63,177 nt of DNA from Pelethousia sp034933245 (GCA_034933245.1 JAYFNX010000041.1:1-63177); one strand, 5' to 3'. Shown: positions 44,444 through 53,660, numbered from the stretch's first letter. Numbers and translations are program-made. Notes: generated by a model not told the origin, from the sequence alone.

Positions 44444-45799
44444 CTAACTCAAAAAATTACGAAAATGAAGCAGAAGGGACGCGTATTCATCCATCATATG
44501 GCGATAGAGCTCTTCCACAGGGCGATAGAAATTGGCTGCTTCCGCCATAATTGTGTCGAAATCCACCTCAATGCAATGGACCGCCTCAGAGTCCAATTGT
44601 TTTCGATCCCGCATACCCCCCAGGATGGCGAGCACCTTATTTTTGGGGAATGCGGCCTTATAGCTGCGGGAGCTGCCCAAGGCGCTTACAATGTCCGATA
44701 CCGCCACGATGCGCTCAGGAAACGTAAGCTGATCGCCTGTCAAGTGCTTTGGATAACCGGAACCGTCCAGCTTTTCATGATGGCGCAATGCGATGCGCGC
44801 AATGGTTTCATCCACCCGCCCGCGGATGATCAGTTCCGTCAAGTCCACATGAGAGCGCATGATAACCGTTTCTTCCGGTTCAAGCTTTCCCGGCTTCTCC
44901 AAGATATGCAGCGGAATGCCGATTTTCCCCAGGTCATGAATCAAGGCGCCGCTATATATCTGATCCATTTCCAGCGGGTTTAAACCCAGGCGGCGGGCAA
45001 GCAGACAGCAGATATGGGTCGTATTTATCGAATGGGTCACGGTATGGCGGCTGCGGAAATCAATGGCATGTACCAGCATTTGGAGATACTGGGCCGCCCT
45101 GTCCTCGAGCACAGAAATATCGTGAAACACATCCAAGAGCTTAACACCCTGCCGCAAGTTGTCCATAAGGTTCCAGCGCTGATCCGCAGCATCAAATAGA
45201 TCAATCGCCTCCGAGGAGAGCGAACCAATGTTTTTGCGCAGTTCCTTTAAAATATCTTCATGATCCGCTTGTTGATTTCGCAAAAGATATACATCCACCC
45301 TGTCCGCTACATGCAACATCTGGGCAAGGCGGGCGATCTCCGGATCAACGCCGATAAATTTATCATAGCGCATATGGTGGTAGAGAACGATTTGTGACCA
45401 ACGGTCCAAGGGGGATAGCTCCCGCAGAAACAGATACCCATAGATGGCATGGCTCCACATATTCGCGCCCGCTTCAAAAGAAAGCAGACGGTCGATTTCG
45501 TCCGTTCGGTAAGCACCAATATCATGGAGCAGCGCCACGGCACATAAACGCTGCCGTTCAAGCAACTCGTAGCCGTTATCCGCCTGCAGCATCGCATATA
45601 GAATTCGTGCTACCCGGAGACCATGGTCAACCAAGCGTGTGTCTACCATGTTAAGAGCATGATGAATCATCTCTACGATGCTCTCCGCCTTAAGCAGACT
45701 CTTTGCCTGGAAGGCGGAGACCAGATGGTGGCCATCTGGAGATGAATAGATTCGGGAAATCTCGCTTTGTGTAGAGGGTATGCGGGGGATACGTGTCAT
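44444..45799 (-). CDS. HD-GYP domain protein with a second N-terminal HD domain
   Basis: A 451-residue soluble protein. An N-terminal HD-type domain (about 40-175: VDHGLRVARI, LLHDIGA at 91-97, SHAIYGY, YHHMRYD) is followed by an HD-GYP domain (about 245-420) with HDLGKIGIP and HHEKLDGSGYP (340-350), the signature of cyclic-di-GMP phosphodiesterases. It converges on the GGDEF/EAL gene, ending 109 bases from it. A promoter TTGACG-18-TATAAT and GAGGTG ribosome site are visible upstream of 45799. Confidence 0.9.
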   Translation of the reverse strand: MTRIPRIPSTQSEISRIYSSPDGHHLVSAFQAKSLLKAESIVEMIHHALNMVDTRLVDHGLRVARILYAMLQADNGYELLERQRLCAVALLHDIGAYRTDEIDRLLSFEAGANMWSHAIYGYLFLRELSPLDRWSQIVLYHHMRYDKFIGVDPEIARLAQMLHVADRVDVYLLRNQQADHEDILKELRKNIGSLSSEAIDLFDAADQRWNLMDNLRQGVKLLDVFHDISVLEDRAAQYLQMLVHAIDFRSRHTVTHSINTTHICCLLARRLGLNPLEMDQIYSGALIHDLGKIGIPLHILEKPGKLEPEETVIMRSHVDLTELIIRGRVDETIARIALRHHEKLDGSGYPKHLTGDQLTFPERIVAVSDIVSALGSSRSYKAAFPKNKVLAILGGMRDRKQLDSEAVHCIEVDFDTIMAEAANFYRPVEELYRHMMDEYASLLLHFRNFLS

Positions 45800-45848
45800 A
45801 AATGCACCTCAAAATTTAGCGAAATATGGGTATTATTCATTAAAACTG

Positions 45849-45878
45849 ATTATACAATTTCCCATTCAGATTCGTCAA
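45849..45878 (-). promoter_or_regulatory. Promoter of the double-HD gene
   Basis: On the minus strand TTGACG, 18 bases, TATAAT, about 50 bases before the start codon. Confidence 0.55.
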
Positions 45879-45928
45879 CCTACACAAAGAATAACACCCA
45901 TCCCAGATTATAAAAAAGAACGCATGTT

Positions 45929-45964
45929 AAAACGGGCCGCCGGCAAAAGCCGGCAGCCCGTTTC
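45929..45964 (-). terminator. Terminator of thrS
   Basis: AAACGGGCTGCCGGC, loop TTTT, GCCGGCGGCCCGTTTT on the minus strand; a long G+C-rich stem with T-run. Confidence 0.88.
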
Positions 45965-45976
45965 TGGTGGGGTTCA

Positions 45977-47890
45977 TTAATCATGCGCTTTGGAAGCGAT
46001 TTCCTCCTGAATGAGAGCGAGGAAGTTCTCCAAAGGCATGGTGCCCAAGTCGCCTTTTTTGCGGCCACGCACGGCTACAACACCCTGCTCAATTTCTTTA
46101 TCGCCGATTACCAACATATAAGGAGTCTTGAGCATCTGGGCTTCGCGAATCTTGAAGCCGATTTTCTCATTCCGCAGATCCGCTTCGGCGCGCAATCCGG
46201 CAGCCTTGAGGGTGGCGCAGATTTCGGCGGCCTTCTCATCGGCCCGGCCTGTAATGGTAAGCACTTTTACCTGCAGGGGCGCGACCCAAGTGGGGAATGC
46301 ACCCGCACAGTGCTCAGTGAGAATGCCGATGAACCGTTCAATGGAGCCAAACACCACCGTATGGATCATCACGGGCCGGTGCTTTTCACCATCCGCGCCC
46401 ACATAGGAAATATCAAAGCGCTCGGGCATCTGGAAATCCAACTGGATGGTGCCGCATTGCCAGGTACGGCCAATGGCGTCTTCCAGATGAAAGTCTATCT
46501 TGGGGCCGTAGAAAGCGCCATCGCCCGCATTGATGGTATAGGGCAGCCCACATGCCTTTAAGGCTTCTTCCAAGGCATCTGTGGCCTGGGCCCACTGCTC
46601 GTCCGTACCCATGCTGTTTTCAGGCCGGGTGGAGAGCTCCACGGCATATTTGAAGCCAAAGGTGTCGTAGAAGCACTGGAACTTATCGATTACCCCTAGG
46701 ATTTCGCCTTTAATTTGATCCGGCGTCATGAAAATATGGGCATCGTCCTGGGTGAAACAGCGCACGCGCATAAGGCCATGCAGCGCGCCGGAAAGCTCAT
46801 GCCTGTGAACCAGCCCCAACTCACCCAGGCGCTCGGGCAAATCGCGGTAGGAATAAATCTTCCGCTTATAGGTAAGAATGGAGCCCGGGCAGTTCATGGG
46901 CTTGATGGCATAATCCATATCATCAATTTTGGTGAAATACATGTTATTCTGGTAATGATCCCAATGGCCGGAACGAATCCAAAGATCCCGGTTGAGAATC
47001 ATCGGGGTGCGGATCTCCTTATAGCCCCGGGCCTCATGCTGTTCCCGCCAGAAAGATTCCAACTGGTTGCGAAGAACCATGCCGTTTGGATAGAAGAAGG
47101 GGAACCCCGGGCCTTCATCGAGAATATCAAAGAGGTCCAAATCCCGGCCCAGCTTGCGGTGGTCGCGCTTCTTTGCCTCCTCCAGACGGAAAAGGTATTG
47201 ATCCAAATCCGCCTTTTTTTCGAACGCTGTGCCATAAATGCGCTGGAGCATTTTATTTTTTTCGCTGCCGCGCCAATATGCACCGGCCACGCTCATGAGC
47301 TTTACGTTTTTCACTTTGCCCGTATTTTCCACATGAGGGCCTGCGCACAGGTCTGTAAACTCACCCTGCTCATAAAAGCTGATAATAGCATCTTCGGGCA
47401 GGTCTTGAATAAGCTCTACCTTATAGGGCTCGCTTCGCTTTTCCATATAAGCGATGGCTTCCGCCCTGGGCAATTCAAACCGGTGCAGAGGAAGATTCTC
47501 GCCGGCGATTTTCGCCATCTCCTTTTCAATGGCTGTCAGATCGTCCGGAGAGAAAGAAAAGCCCTCCGGCGTGTCGAAGTCATAATAGAAGCCGTTTTCA
47601 ATGGCGGGGCCAATGGCAAACTTCACGTTTGGATACAGGCGCTTCACTGCTTGGGCCAGCATATGAGAGGCGGTGTGGCGGAAGGCCCAGCGGCCATTTT
47701 CATCATCAAAGGTGAGGAGTTTAAGCTCGTGATCCCCGTGAATGGGCGCAAAAGCATCGATCCGGCGGCCATCCAGCTCGGCAGCCAGGGTGGCCTTGCG
47801 AAGACGGGGAGAAATGGCTTGGGCGATATCCAGCGCCGTCATGCCGTCTTGGTATTGGTGGATGCTGCCATCCGGAAGTTTGATGTTCAT
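45977..47890 (-). CDS. thrS: Threonyl-tRNA synthetase
   Basis: A 637-residue class II synthetase with N-terminal TGS domain (MNIKLPDGSIHQYQDGMTAL), editing (SAD) domain with HTASHMLAQAV, catalytic core with the zinc Cys in MNCPGSI, motif 2 RHELSGALHGLMRVR and the C-terminal anticodon-binding domain. GGAGG lies eight bases before the ATG. It is preceded by a T-box leader, so expression responds to uncharged tRNA-Thr. Confidence 0.98.
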   Translation of the reverse strand: MNIKLPDGSIHQYQDGMTALDIAQAISPRLRKATLAAELDGRRIDAFAPIHGDHELKLLTFDDENGRWAFRHTASHMLAQAVKRLYPNVKFAIGPAIENGFYYDFDTPEGFSFSPDDLTAIEKEMAKIAGENLPLHRFELPRAEAIAYMEKRSEPYKVELIQDLPEDAIISFYEQGEFTDLCAGPHVENTGKVKNVKLMSVAGAYWRGSEKNKMLQRIYGTAFEKKADLDQYLFRLEEAKKRDHRKLGRDLDLFDILDEGPGFPFFYPNGMVLRNQLESFWREQHEARGYKEIRTPMILNRDLWIRSGHWDHYQNNMYFTKIDDMDYAIKPMNCPGSILTYKRKIYSYRDLPERLGELGLVHRHELSGALHGLMRVRCFTQDDAHIFMTPDQIKGEILGVIDKFQCFYDTFGFKYAVELSTRPENSMGTDEQWAQATDALEEALKACGLPYTINAGDGAFYGPKIDFHLEDAIGRTWQCGTIQLDFQMPERFDISYVGADGEKHRPVMIHTVVFGSIERFIGILTEHCAGAFPTWVAPLQVKVLTITGRADEKAAEICATLKAAGLRAEADLRNEKIGFKIREAQMLKTPYMLVIGDKEIEQGVVAVRGRKKGDLGTMPLENFLALIQEEIASKAHD

Positions 47891-47925
47891 ATACGTACCT
47901 CCATGTATTTACAATAAAAAATCGT

Positions 47926-48137
47926 CCCCGGCATATGCCAGGGACGAACAAAACAATTGTCCGCGGTCCCACCCTGTTTGGAAAGACCCACTTAAATGAG
48001 CGATAACGGGCTCGTCCGTTTACGGTCCCGGGTTGGTATGTATACGGCCCTGCATGAAACGCTTACAGCCTTTGACGTTTCTCTCTTGGATGCAGTGACG
48101 ACCGGCACAAAGCCCATTCTTCCCGCAATTTTCTTCA
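47926..48137 (-). promoter_or_regulatory. T-box riboswitch leader of thrS
   Basis: The minus strand carries the T-box core AGGGTGGGACCGCGG (complement of 47961-47975), which pairs with the tRNA acceptor end, followed by a terminator hairpin CGTCCCTGGCATATGCCGGGGACG with ATTTTTTATT (47926-47950). A stem I with CTGCA/TGCAG arms lies upstream. An ACC codon followed by A (complement of 48035-48037) is the likely threonine specifier. Confidence 0.9.
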
Positions 48138-48143
48138 GTTATC

Positions 48144-48171
48144 ATTATAACACAGCGGCGGGCCTTGTCAA
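48144..48171 (-). promoter_or_regulatory. Promoter of thrS
   Basis: Minus-strand TTGACA (48171-48166), 16 bases, TATAAT (48149-48144). Confidence 0.85.
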
Positions 48172-48189
48172 GCTGAAAAAGGCCGGGAT

Positions 48190-48464
48190 TTATCCGGCCC
48201 TTTGCCCTGGCTCCCTATCTTTTTTGTGCCGCACAATCCAGGCTCCCAGGCAGACAACGCGCAGCAAAATGACGCTTACGGCCAGCGTATCGCGTACGGA
48301 AGAACCGGTTGTTGGCGGTTTTGCGGAAGAAGCGTTGCCTGTGGAAAGAAGGCGTACCTTGGAAGGGTGGATCTGGCGGTGAACCAATTGGTTGGAGCCT
48401 GCCGGGGCAGGTACAACGGCGCAGAGAGCAGGGCGATGAGAAGAAAAACTACCGTGCGCTTCAC
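48190..48464 (-). pseudogene. Possible small signal-peptide/TM protein, frame-broken
   Basis: On the minus strand a GTG at 48464, ten bases after AAAGGA, begins a convincing signal peptide (MKRTVVFLLIALLSAP), but this frame then becomes non-protein-like. The adjacent frame continues with a Ser/Pro-rich stretch and a C-terminal membrane helix SVILLRVVCLGAWIV plus basic tail HKKDR, ending at 48190. A single inserted base near 48430 would join them into a protein of about 90 residues with export signal and membrane anchor. No homologue recognised. Could also be chance. Confidence 0.3.
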
Positions 48465-48551
48465 CTGCTTGCCATCCTTTCGTCGCGGTTGCCTTCATCT
48501 ATAAAACAAGCGGATGGATGGGCAGGTCGCAAAATAGCAGGACATAAAGAA

Positions 48552-48575
48552 TAGGAGCGGTTGCAACCGCTCCTA
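48552..48575 (-). terminator. Perfect palindrome after the clostripain-family gene
   Basis: TAGGAGCGGTTG and CAACCGCTCCTA are exact complements (24 bases in all); on the minus strand TTCTTTATG follows. Probably the terminator of the peptidase gene. Confidence 0.55.
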
Positions 48576-48607
48576 CCAGCCCGATTCTGATGGGATCGCC
48601 CATGGGG

Positions 48608-50674
48608 CTAGGCTTCCTCCACCTCGTAGATCGTGATATCCTCGCCATCCACTTCCATCAGAACTTCAGCGGAATAGTAAGTATCACCCAGAATATCCAC
48701 CAGCTCATATTGATAGAGGTAATCGCCATCCTCTAAGCCGATTTCTTCCAGGATTACCTTGCCGCTTACGGTGAAAAAGCCGATTTCGTAGGTTGTGCTG
48801 TCACCGGTTTCCCAATTGATGCCATCCATCAGGATGGAGACTTCATCTCCATCCTTAAGCCGGCGCATATCCCGGCTGCTGGCCCCGGAATCATCGTTTT
48901 CCGCCAGAGCGCCCAGAACCCGATAGGCTTCTTTCTCCCAATCGTAAATCGCACGAAGATTCATCCGTTCTCCATTGAGCATAATGGGGATGGAGTAAAG
49001 GTTGTAGGTATCGGTGGCGCTGAGCAGGTTCAGGTTTACATAAATACCGTTGAGCGCGGGCCATACGCCCCGGAAATTGTCCAAATACAAACCGTTCTCA
49101 TAGCCGATATCATCGTCTCGGCCAAGGAACATGTATTCATTGTAATCGTAATCCATCCAGTAAAGGGTGAAGTATATATCGCGCACATAGTCTTCACCGG
49201 ATTCAATCTCTAACGCGTAATTTTCACCCTCAAAAAAGGAACTGGCTTCCACCGTGAACGCTTCCTGGCTTACGGAAGCTACATCATCGGCTTCTACCAC
49301 CGCGTTCTCAAAATCCACACCGGTAAAGTTGGACGGCGCTTTCCAACTGCGGCTGCTCGCATCCAGATACTGAATGTAGTTTTGGGAGAATGCGGCGGTC
49401 TTGGCGTAATCATCCAGCTCGGTATTTTCGGCGTTGAGGGGATAGAAGGTGGCCAGCCCATTTGCATTGGCCCGGGCACTGCCGCTCGCGTTATAGATTA
49501 CGGCGTTAAATAGAGCGGTTAGGACCTGATCCGCCGTATTGGGCAAGACGGTTTCGGCATGGAGAACCATATCCCCAATATCCACCAGATTATAATAGCC
49601 TTCCGAAGGGGTGTTGCCGCCGTAGTTTTCCGCCTTGGCAATGCTACGGGACAACTGGCGGAAGGCATCCACATCCTCGGTGAGTCCCGTCATTTCGGCC
49701 GCCATGCCGTCGAATGCCTGGCCCAAGGCCGGCACCTGGGAAAGCCGCGTTACGGACAGGGTAGCCGTATCCCCATACCAACCGCATTTCTCCATGTAGG
49801 TATCGCAGATTCGTTGGCCCAGCTCTGCGCCGGTGCAGGTGGGGTTATCCACCAGATATTGCATAATGGATTCGTAATCCCAGCCTGTCCCCGGCTCTAC
49901 CTCCTCGGAGGCGATGAGGTATTTCGCGTTATCCGAAAGGTTCATGGCGCATTCTAAGGTAGCCATAAGGCATGCATCGAAGCCGATAAATTCAAACTGC
50001 GTGTCCACGGCGTTAAAGGCGCCGTTCAGCTCATCCAAAGTTAAGGAATCTGCGTCATAAAGCTCATCAAACTCCGCTCCGCTCATACCACCGCCGTGAT
50101 TCCAGAAAATGACGCCGTATTTATCCGCTGGATAATGTTCTACGCCGAACTTCAGAAAATCCTCCAGCGTGGATTGCTTGCCCATGGAGGCGCGTTTAAC
50201 CTGCTCCAGAAGAACAACATCGCCCTCATCTTGGAGACGGTAGCGTTCCAGGTAGCTGTTATCCACAAAATCCAGTTGCCAGTCCTTGGCCCCGCCGGTT
50301 TGGAAGACCACCTGGATATTTTCCGGCAAAGCAACCTGCGCGGCTTCCACGAGGTTGGTCGTACAGTACCCGCCTTCGCTTTCCAAATCCGTGCCGCACA
50401 GGTATAGCAACAGCGTCCAGGTTTCGCCCCGATTATCATCCGGATAGGAGCCAACGTTCCTGCTGGTTTGATGCACGGAGGCGGAGGAGGAATAATCGAA
50501 ATCGTATGCTTCCTCTCCATCCCAGGAGGAACTAAAAGCTTCTGGAAGGACATATTCTGCTGCCGCTTGCGCAATATCCTGTTGGCTGTTGCCGGAGCAG
50601 CCGCAGGAAACCAAAGCTAGAAGAAGGCAAAGACCCAGAGCGGCAGGGCGGAGAAGCATTTTGAGCTTATACAT
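48608..50674 (-). CDS. Clostripain-family (C11) cysteine peptidase lipoprotein
   Basis: A 688-residue exported lipoprotein (hydrophobic signal ending VSCGC). The C11 caspase-like domain (about 85-430) shows the catalytic His in FWNHGGG and Cys in GFDACLMAT. The C-terminal 250 residues, rich in Asp, Glu and Tyr, look like beta-rich extracellular modules. Clostripain relatives cleave after Arg or Lys; the specificity pocket cannot be judged here. Downstream gene order suggests cotranscription with the AIM24-family gene is possible (18 bases apart). Confidence 0.9.
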   Translation of the reverse strand: MYKLKMLLRPAALGLCLLLALVSCGCSGNSQQDIAQAAAEYVLPEAFSSSWDGEEAYDFDYSSSASVHQTSRNVGSYPDDNRGETWTLLLYLCGTDLESEGGYCTTNLVEAAQVALPENIQVVFQTGGAKDWQLDFVDNSYLERYRLQDEGDVVLLEQVKRASMGKQSTLEDFLKFGVEHYPADKYGVIFWNHGGGMSGAEFDELYDADSLTLDELNGAFNAVDTQFEFIGFDACLMATLECAMNLSDNAKYLIASEEVEPGTGWDYESIMQYLVDNPTCTGAELGQRICDTYMEKCGWYGDTATLSVTRLSQVPALGQAFDGMAAEMTGLTEDVDAFRQLSRSIAKAENYGGNTPSEGYYNLVDIGDMVLHAETVLPNTADQVLTALFNAVIYNASGSARANANGLATFYPLNAENTELDDYAKTAAFSQNYIQYLDASSRSWKAPSNFTGVDFENAVVEADDVASVSQEAFTVEASSFFEGENYALEIESGEDYVRDIYFTLYWMDYDYNEYMFLGRDDDIGYENGLYLDNFRGVWPALNGIYVNLNLLSATDTYNLYSIPIMLNGERMNLRAIYDWEKEAYRVLGALAENDDSGASSRDMRRLKDGDEVSILMDGINWETGDSTTYEIGFFTVSGKVILEEIGLEDGDYLYQYELVDILGDTYYSAEVLMEVDGEDITIYEVEEA

Positions 50675-50692
50675 AGAACCCGTTCCTTCGCT

Positions 50693-51373
50693 TTAGCTAC
50701 GGTCTGGAATAAAGGGAATGATACGGCTGGCCAACTCCGAAATGGACATGGTTTGCAGCCATACCTTACCGGGACCCTTCAGGGTGGTTAGGAAGAGACC
50801 TTCGCCGCCAAAGAGAACATTGGCAAAGCCCTTCACCATTTCGGAGGAATAGCTTACCGAGGCTTCAAAGGCTGCCACATTGCCCGTATCCACCTTGATG
50901 ATTTCACCGGGAGCAAGGTCGTATTCGCGGATGGCGCCATCCAGCTCCAGAAATACCATTCCGTTGCCGCTGTAGCGCTGGAGAATAAAGCCCTCGCCGC
51001 CAAAAAGACCGCCTTTGAAGCTGCGGGTAACTTCGGCGGAAAGAGTCACGCCGGGCTGGGCGCATAAAAAGGCGTTTTTTTGGGCGATGTATTCACGGCC
51101 TGGGCCTATCTGAAGCGCGCGTATGTTGCCCGGCATAGAGGATGCAAAGGTAATCTGTGCGCCGGGGCGCTGTGCCGTGTAGGTCGCCATAAAAAGACTT
51201 TCACCGGAAAACATTCTGCCAAGGGCCTTTCCAAGTCCACCCTTCATGTTGGTCTCCATATTGATGCCATCGCTCATCCAGGAAAGGCCCCCACGCTGTG
51301 TATAGACGCTTTCCCCCGCTTCCAGATGCATGGTTACGGCAGGCAACTGCTCACCCCAGATTTCATAGCGCAT
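50693..51373 (-). CDS. AIM24/TIGR00266-family protein
   Basis: A 226-residue all-beta protein of the AIM24 family (TIGR00266): glycine-rich repeats SFKGGLFGGEGFILQRYSG and FANVLFGGEGLFLTTLKG show its internal symmetry. The biochemical role of the family is unknown. Start at 51373 (MRYEIWGEQLP), with GAGGAGGT seven bases upstream; an earlier ATG adds a hydrophobic run that is not family sequence. Confidence 0.88.
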   Translation of the reverse strand: MRYEIWGEQLPAVTMHLEAGESVYTQRGGLSWMSDGINMETNMKGGLGKALGRMFSGESLFMATYTAQRPGAQITFASSMPGNIRALQIGPGREYIAQKNAFLCAQPGVTLSAEVTRSFKGGLFGGEGFILQRYSGNGMVFLELDGAIREYDLAPGEIIKVDTGNVAAFEASVSYSSEMVKGFANVLFGGEGLFLTTLKGPGKVWLQTMSISELASRIIPFIPDRS

Positions 51374-51488
51374 ACCAGATACCTCCTCATTAAAATTGGT
51401 TAATATAAATGTAATATAAATTCCGAAAAAACACAACCATCCCATATGTTCCCTTGTTTAAAATATGATTAAAAATAGATTAATACAG

Positions 51489-51518
51489 AAAAAAACCGTC
51501 GGCTATTTAAGCCGGCGG
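51489..51518 (-). terminator. Terminator of the PaaI-type thioesterase gene
   Basis: CCGCCGGCT, loop TAAAT, AGCCGACGG followed by seven Ts on the minus strand. Confidence 0.85.
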
Positions 51519-51542
51519 ATAAGCATATTATGCTGTATCGCA

Positions 51543-51998
51543 TTATTTTAAATAAAAGATGCCGGTAGCCGTTGCGGCGGTGTCGCCAGACTCGGCCCAG
51601 GCAGTGGCAATAAGATGGGTGAAACGGTTGGTGATGGAGGTAATCCTGCACTGGGTATGCACCCATTCTTCGCTGGGGGAAATCGGGGCGGAAAAAGATA
51701 GCTGCAGGTTCAGGGTAAGGATGGATTTCGCGCTGAAAGCGCGGCTGAAGTTACCCATGGTGCTATCCAGCATGGTGGAGAGGACGCCGCCATGGAGAAT
51801 ACCCACGGCGTTGAGCATCCAAGGCTCCATTTTATAATCAACACAGGACTCGCGCCCGGCGTAATTGACGGATATCAGCTTTGGGGCGAGCATGTACATA
51901 ATGCGGCGGGGATCTCCGGACATAATGCCATCAAATTGCCGCTGTAGGGCGGCCTGTAATTCCAGATCGTTCCGAGGAGGCGTGCAAGCTTGGTTCAT
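51543..51998 (-). CDS. PaaI-family (hotdog) thioesterase
   Basis: A 151-residue hotdog-fold protein with the PaaI signature GILHGGVLSTMLDSTMG, whose Gly-Gly and Asp shape the thioester site, and the LTLNLQLSFSAPI strand. It probably hydrolyses acyl- or aryl-CoA; substrate unknown. Start at 51998 after AAAGGATTCCCC. Confidence 0.88.
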   Translation of the reverse strand: MNQACTPPRNDLELQAALQRQFDGIMSGDPRRIMYMLAPKLISVNYAGRESCVDYKMEPWMLNAVGILHGGVLSTMLDSTMGNFSRAFSAKSILTLNLQLSFSAPISPSEEWVHTQCRITSITNRFTHLIATAWAESGDTAATATGIFYLK

Positions 51999-52072
51999 GG
52001 GGAATCCTTTCTTTCGCAACCGGGTGGATTTTATACATAGCATCCATTATAGGGCCTTTTATCCGAAACTGC

Positions 52073-52119
52073 AACAAAAAACAGGCTGCCCGCCCGCAAA
52101 AAGAGGACGAAAGGCAGCC
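52073..52119 (-). terminator. Terminator of the NMT1-type binding-protein gene
   Basis: GGCTGCC and GGCAGCC with a long loop, followed by TGTTTTTTG on the minus strand. Confidence 0.6.
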
Positions 52120-52257
52120 CTGGGATGGTTTATGGCGTCTATACTTGCCGCGTCGCTAGATGCCTGCGGGTATAGCATGCACATCCGCATGCAGCGCGGT
52201 GCAAGCAACCCTTGGAAATCCCGAAAAGGAGACGCAGGACGCTTTTCTGAAGAATAC

Positions 52258-53256
52258 TTAACCTACTTCTTTCACAACGGCCTGGGCAAAACTGTTATCC
52301 ACCAGATCGGGCAGTGCAACGCGAGCGGTGAGTTCACCGGCCCCGTCAATGATATCCTGAAGGCGTGTAAAGGAATCCTCGGTCATGATGGGGTCCTTTG
52401 CCCAACTGTCCGTAGCGCGGTAGCTCTTGGCCACGGCGGCAAGCGTGGCAAGGTCCGTATCCGGGAAATAGGCCTGCATGGCTTCCGCGATTTCCGTATC
52501 CGAAGCTGTCTGAACCCATTTTTGCGCCTTATAAATGGCACGGACGAAGGCTGCAACAAATTTCGCATCCTTCTCGATGGTCTCTTGTCGAACCATGAAA
52601 GTGGTGTAGGGCACCTCGCCGCTCTCCAAACCCATGTTGGCCAGAATATGACCTTTCCCCTGAGACTGGAACTGTCTGGCCAAGGGCTCAAAGAGGGCCA
52701 CATAATCTCCGGTGCCGCCTTCGAAAGCCCCGCCGATTAGGCTGAACTGAATGTTGCTGATAACTTCAACATCCTTACCAGGTTCCAAGCCATGCTGCCG
52801 GAGCACGTACAGAAGGGTCATATATGGCATGCCGCCAGGGCGGCCGCCAATAATGGCTTTGCCTCGTACCTCTTCCCAATCAAAGGACGCGTTCGCCTCT
52901 CTGCCCAGCAAAAAGGAGCCGTCCCGCTTGGTGAGCTGGGCTACAATCATGGGGTGATTTTCTTGGCCTTGATTCACCACGTATATGCCAGTTTCGGGAC
53001 CCATCAGGGCTACGTCTGCCTCGCTTGCCAAAAGGGCCGTCATAGATTTGTCACTTCCACCGCCGGTAACGATTTCCACTTCCATGCCCTCAGCCTCAAA
53101 ATAACCCTTGGCAGCAGCCACATACAACGGCGCATAGAATACCGAACGGGTTACCTCGTTGATGGTTACGTGCCGCAAGCTCTCCGTTTTGTTGCAGGCC
53201 ACGCAGCCCATAAGGAGCATGAGCACCAACATACACCATGCAATGTATCGTTTCAT
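52258..53256 (-). CDS. NMT1/SsuA-type ABC substrate-binding lipoprotein, orphan
   Basis: A 332-residue extracellular binding protein (signal with MGCVAC lipobox) of the NMT1/THI5-like family: FYAPLYVAAAKGYFEAEGM, the phosphate-like loop GGGSDKS and GGRPGGMPY are typical. Relatives bind thiamine precursors, sulfonates, nitrate or similar small ligands. No ATPase or permease lies next to it, so it either uses a distant transporter or belongs to an uncoupled receptor. No thiamine riboswitch is visible upstream. Confidence 0.88.
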   Translation of the reverse strand: MKRYIAWCMLVLMLLMGCVACNKTESLRHVTINEVTRSVFYAPLYVAAAKGYFEAEGMEVEIVTGGGSDKSMTALLASEADVALMGPETGIYVVNQGQENHPMIVAQLTKRDGSFLLGREANASFDWEEVRGKAIIGGRPGGMPYMTLLYVLRQHGLEPGKDVEVISNIQFSLIGGAFEGGTGDYVALFEPLARQFQSQGKGHILANMGLESGEVPYTTFMVRQETIEKDAKFVAAFVRAIYKAQKWVQTASDTEIAEAMQAYFPDTDLATLAAVAKSYRATDSWAKDPIMTEDSFTRLQDIIDGAGELTARVALPDLVDNSFAQAVVKEVG

Positions 53257-53500
53257 GAAATCAAAGAACCTCCCTGCAATTGTTGGTTTATCATATTGCT
53301 GGAAAGCTTAATATGTTACTAGGGAGTTCAAAATGATAGAGCCGTTGGGCAAAAATAATAAAGGAAGGTAGGATTTCCCTTATTCGCACACCTTTGCTTG
53401 CATCATAATGAAGCCAAACCCAGCAGGCCCTATCAGGCTTTTCGCAAAAAGAATACGAAAAGGCGCGGATAAAAATAGTTAAAAAGGTAGGGGGAAGGTA

Positions 53501-53529
53501 TTGACATTTTCAGACACGACCAGTATAAT
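53501..53529 (+). promoter_or_regulatory. Consensus promoter of tRNA-Leu
   Basis: TTGACA (53501-53506), 17 bases, TATAAT (53524-53529), a perfect consensus. Confidence 0.9.
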
Positions 53530-53544
53530 AATTCGTGCAGTTGT

Positions 53545-53627
53545 GCGGTCGTGGCGGAATCGGCAGACGCGTACGTTTGAGGGGCGTATGGGAGACCGTA
53601 TGGGTTCAAGTCCCATCGACCGCACCA
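53545..53627 (+). tRNA. tRNA-Leu (anticodon GAG)
   Basis: Acceptor arms GCGGTCG and CGACCGC, D-arm GCG...CGC, anticodon stem TACGT/GCGTA with loop TTGAGGG (anticodon GAG at its centre), a long class II variable arm, T-arm ATGGG-TTCAAGT-CCCAT and encoded A-CCA end. It reads CUC and CUU. Confidence 0.95.
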
Positions 53628-53629
53628 AC

Positions 53630-53660
53630 AAAATCCGTCGTTTTTATACGACGGATTTTT
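53630..53660 (+). terminator. Terminator of tRNA-Leu
   Basis: AAATCCGTCG, loop TTTTTATA, CGACGGATTT followed by Ts, three bases after the CCA. Confidence 0.9.

Noticed and set aside
46715..47917. 400-codon plus-strand frame opposite thrS
   Set aside because: Complete overlap with an unmistakable thrS; no ribosome site or family features.
53257..53500. Possible thiamine riboswitch upstream of the NMT1-type binding protein
   Set aside because: None of the conserved TPP-riboswitch segments could be found on the minus strand.
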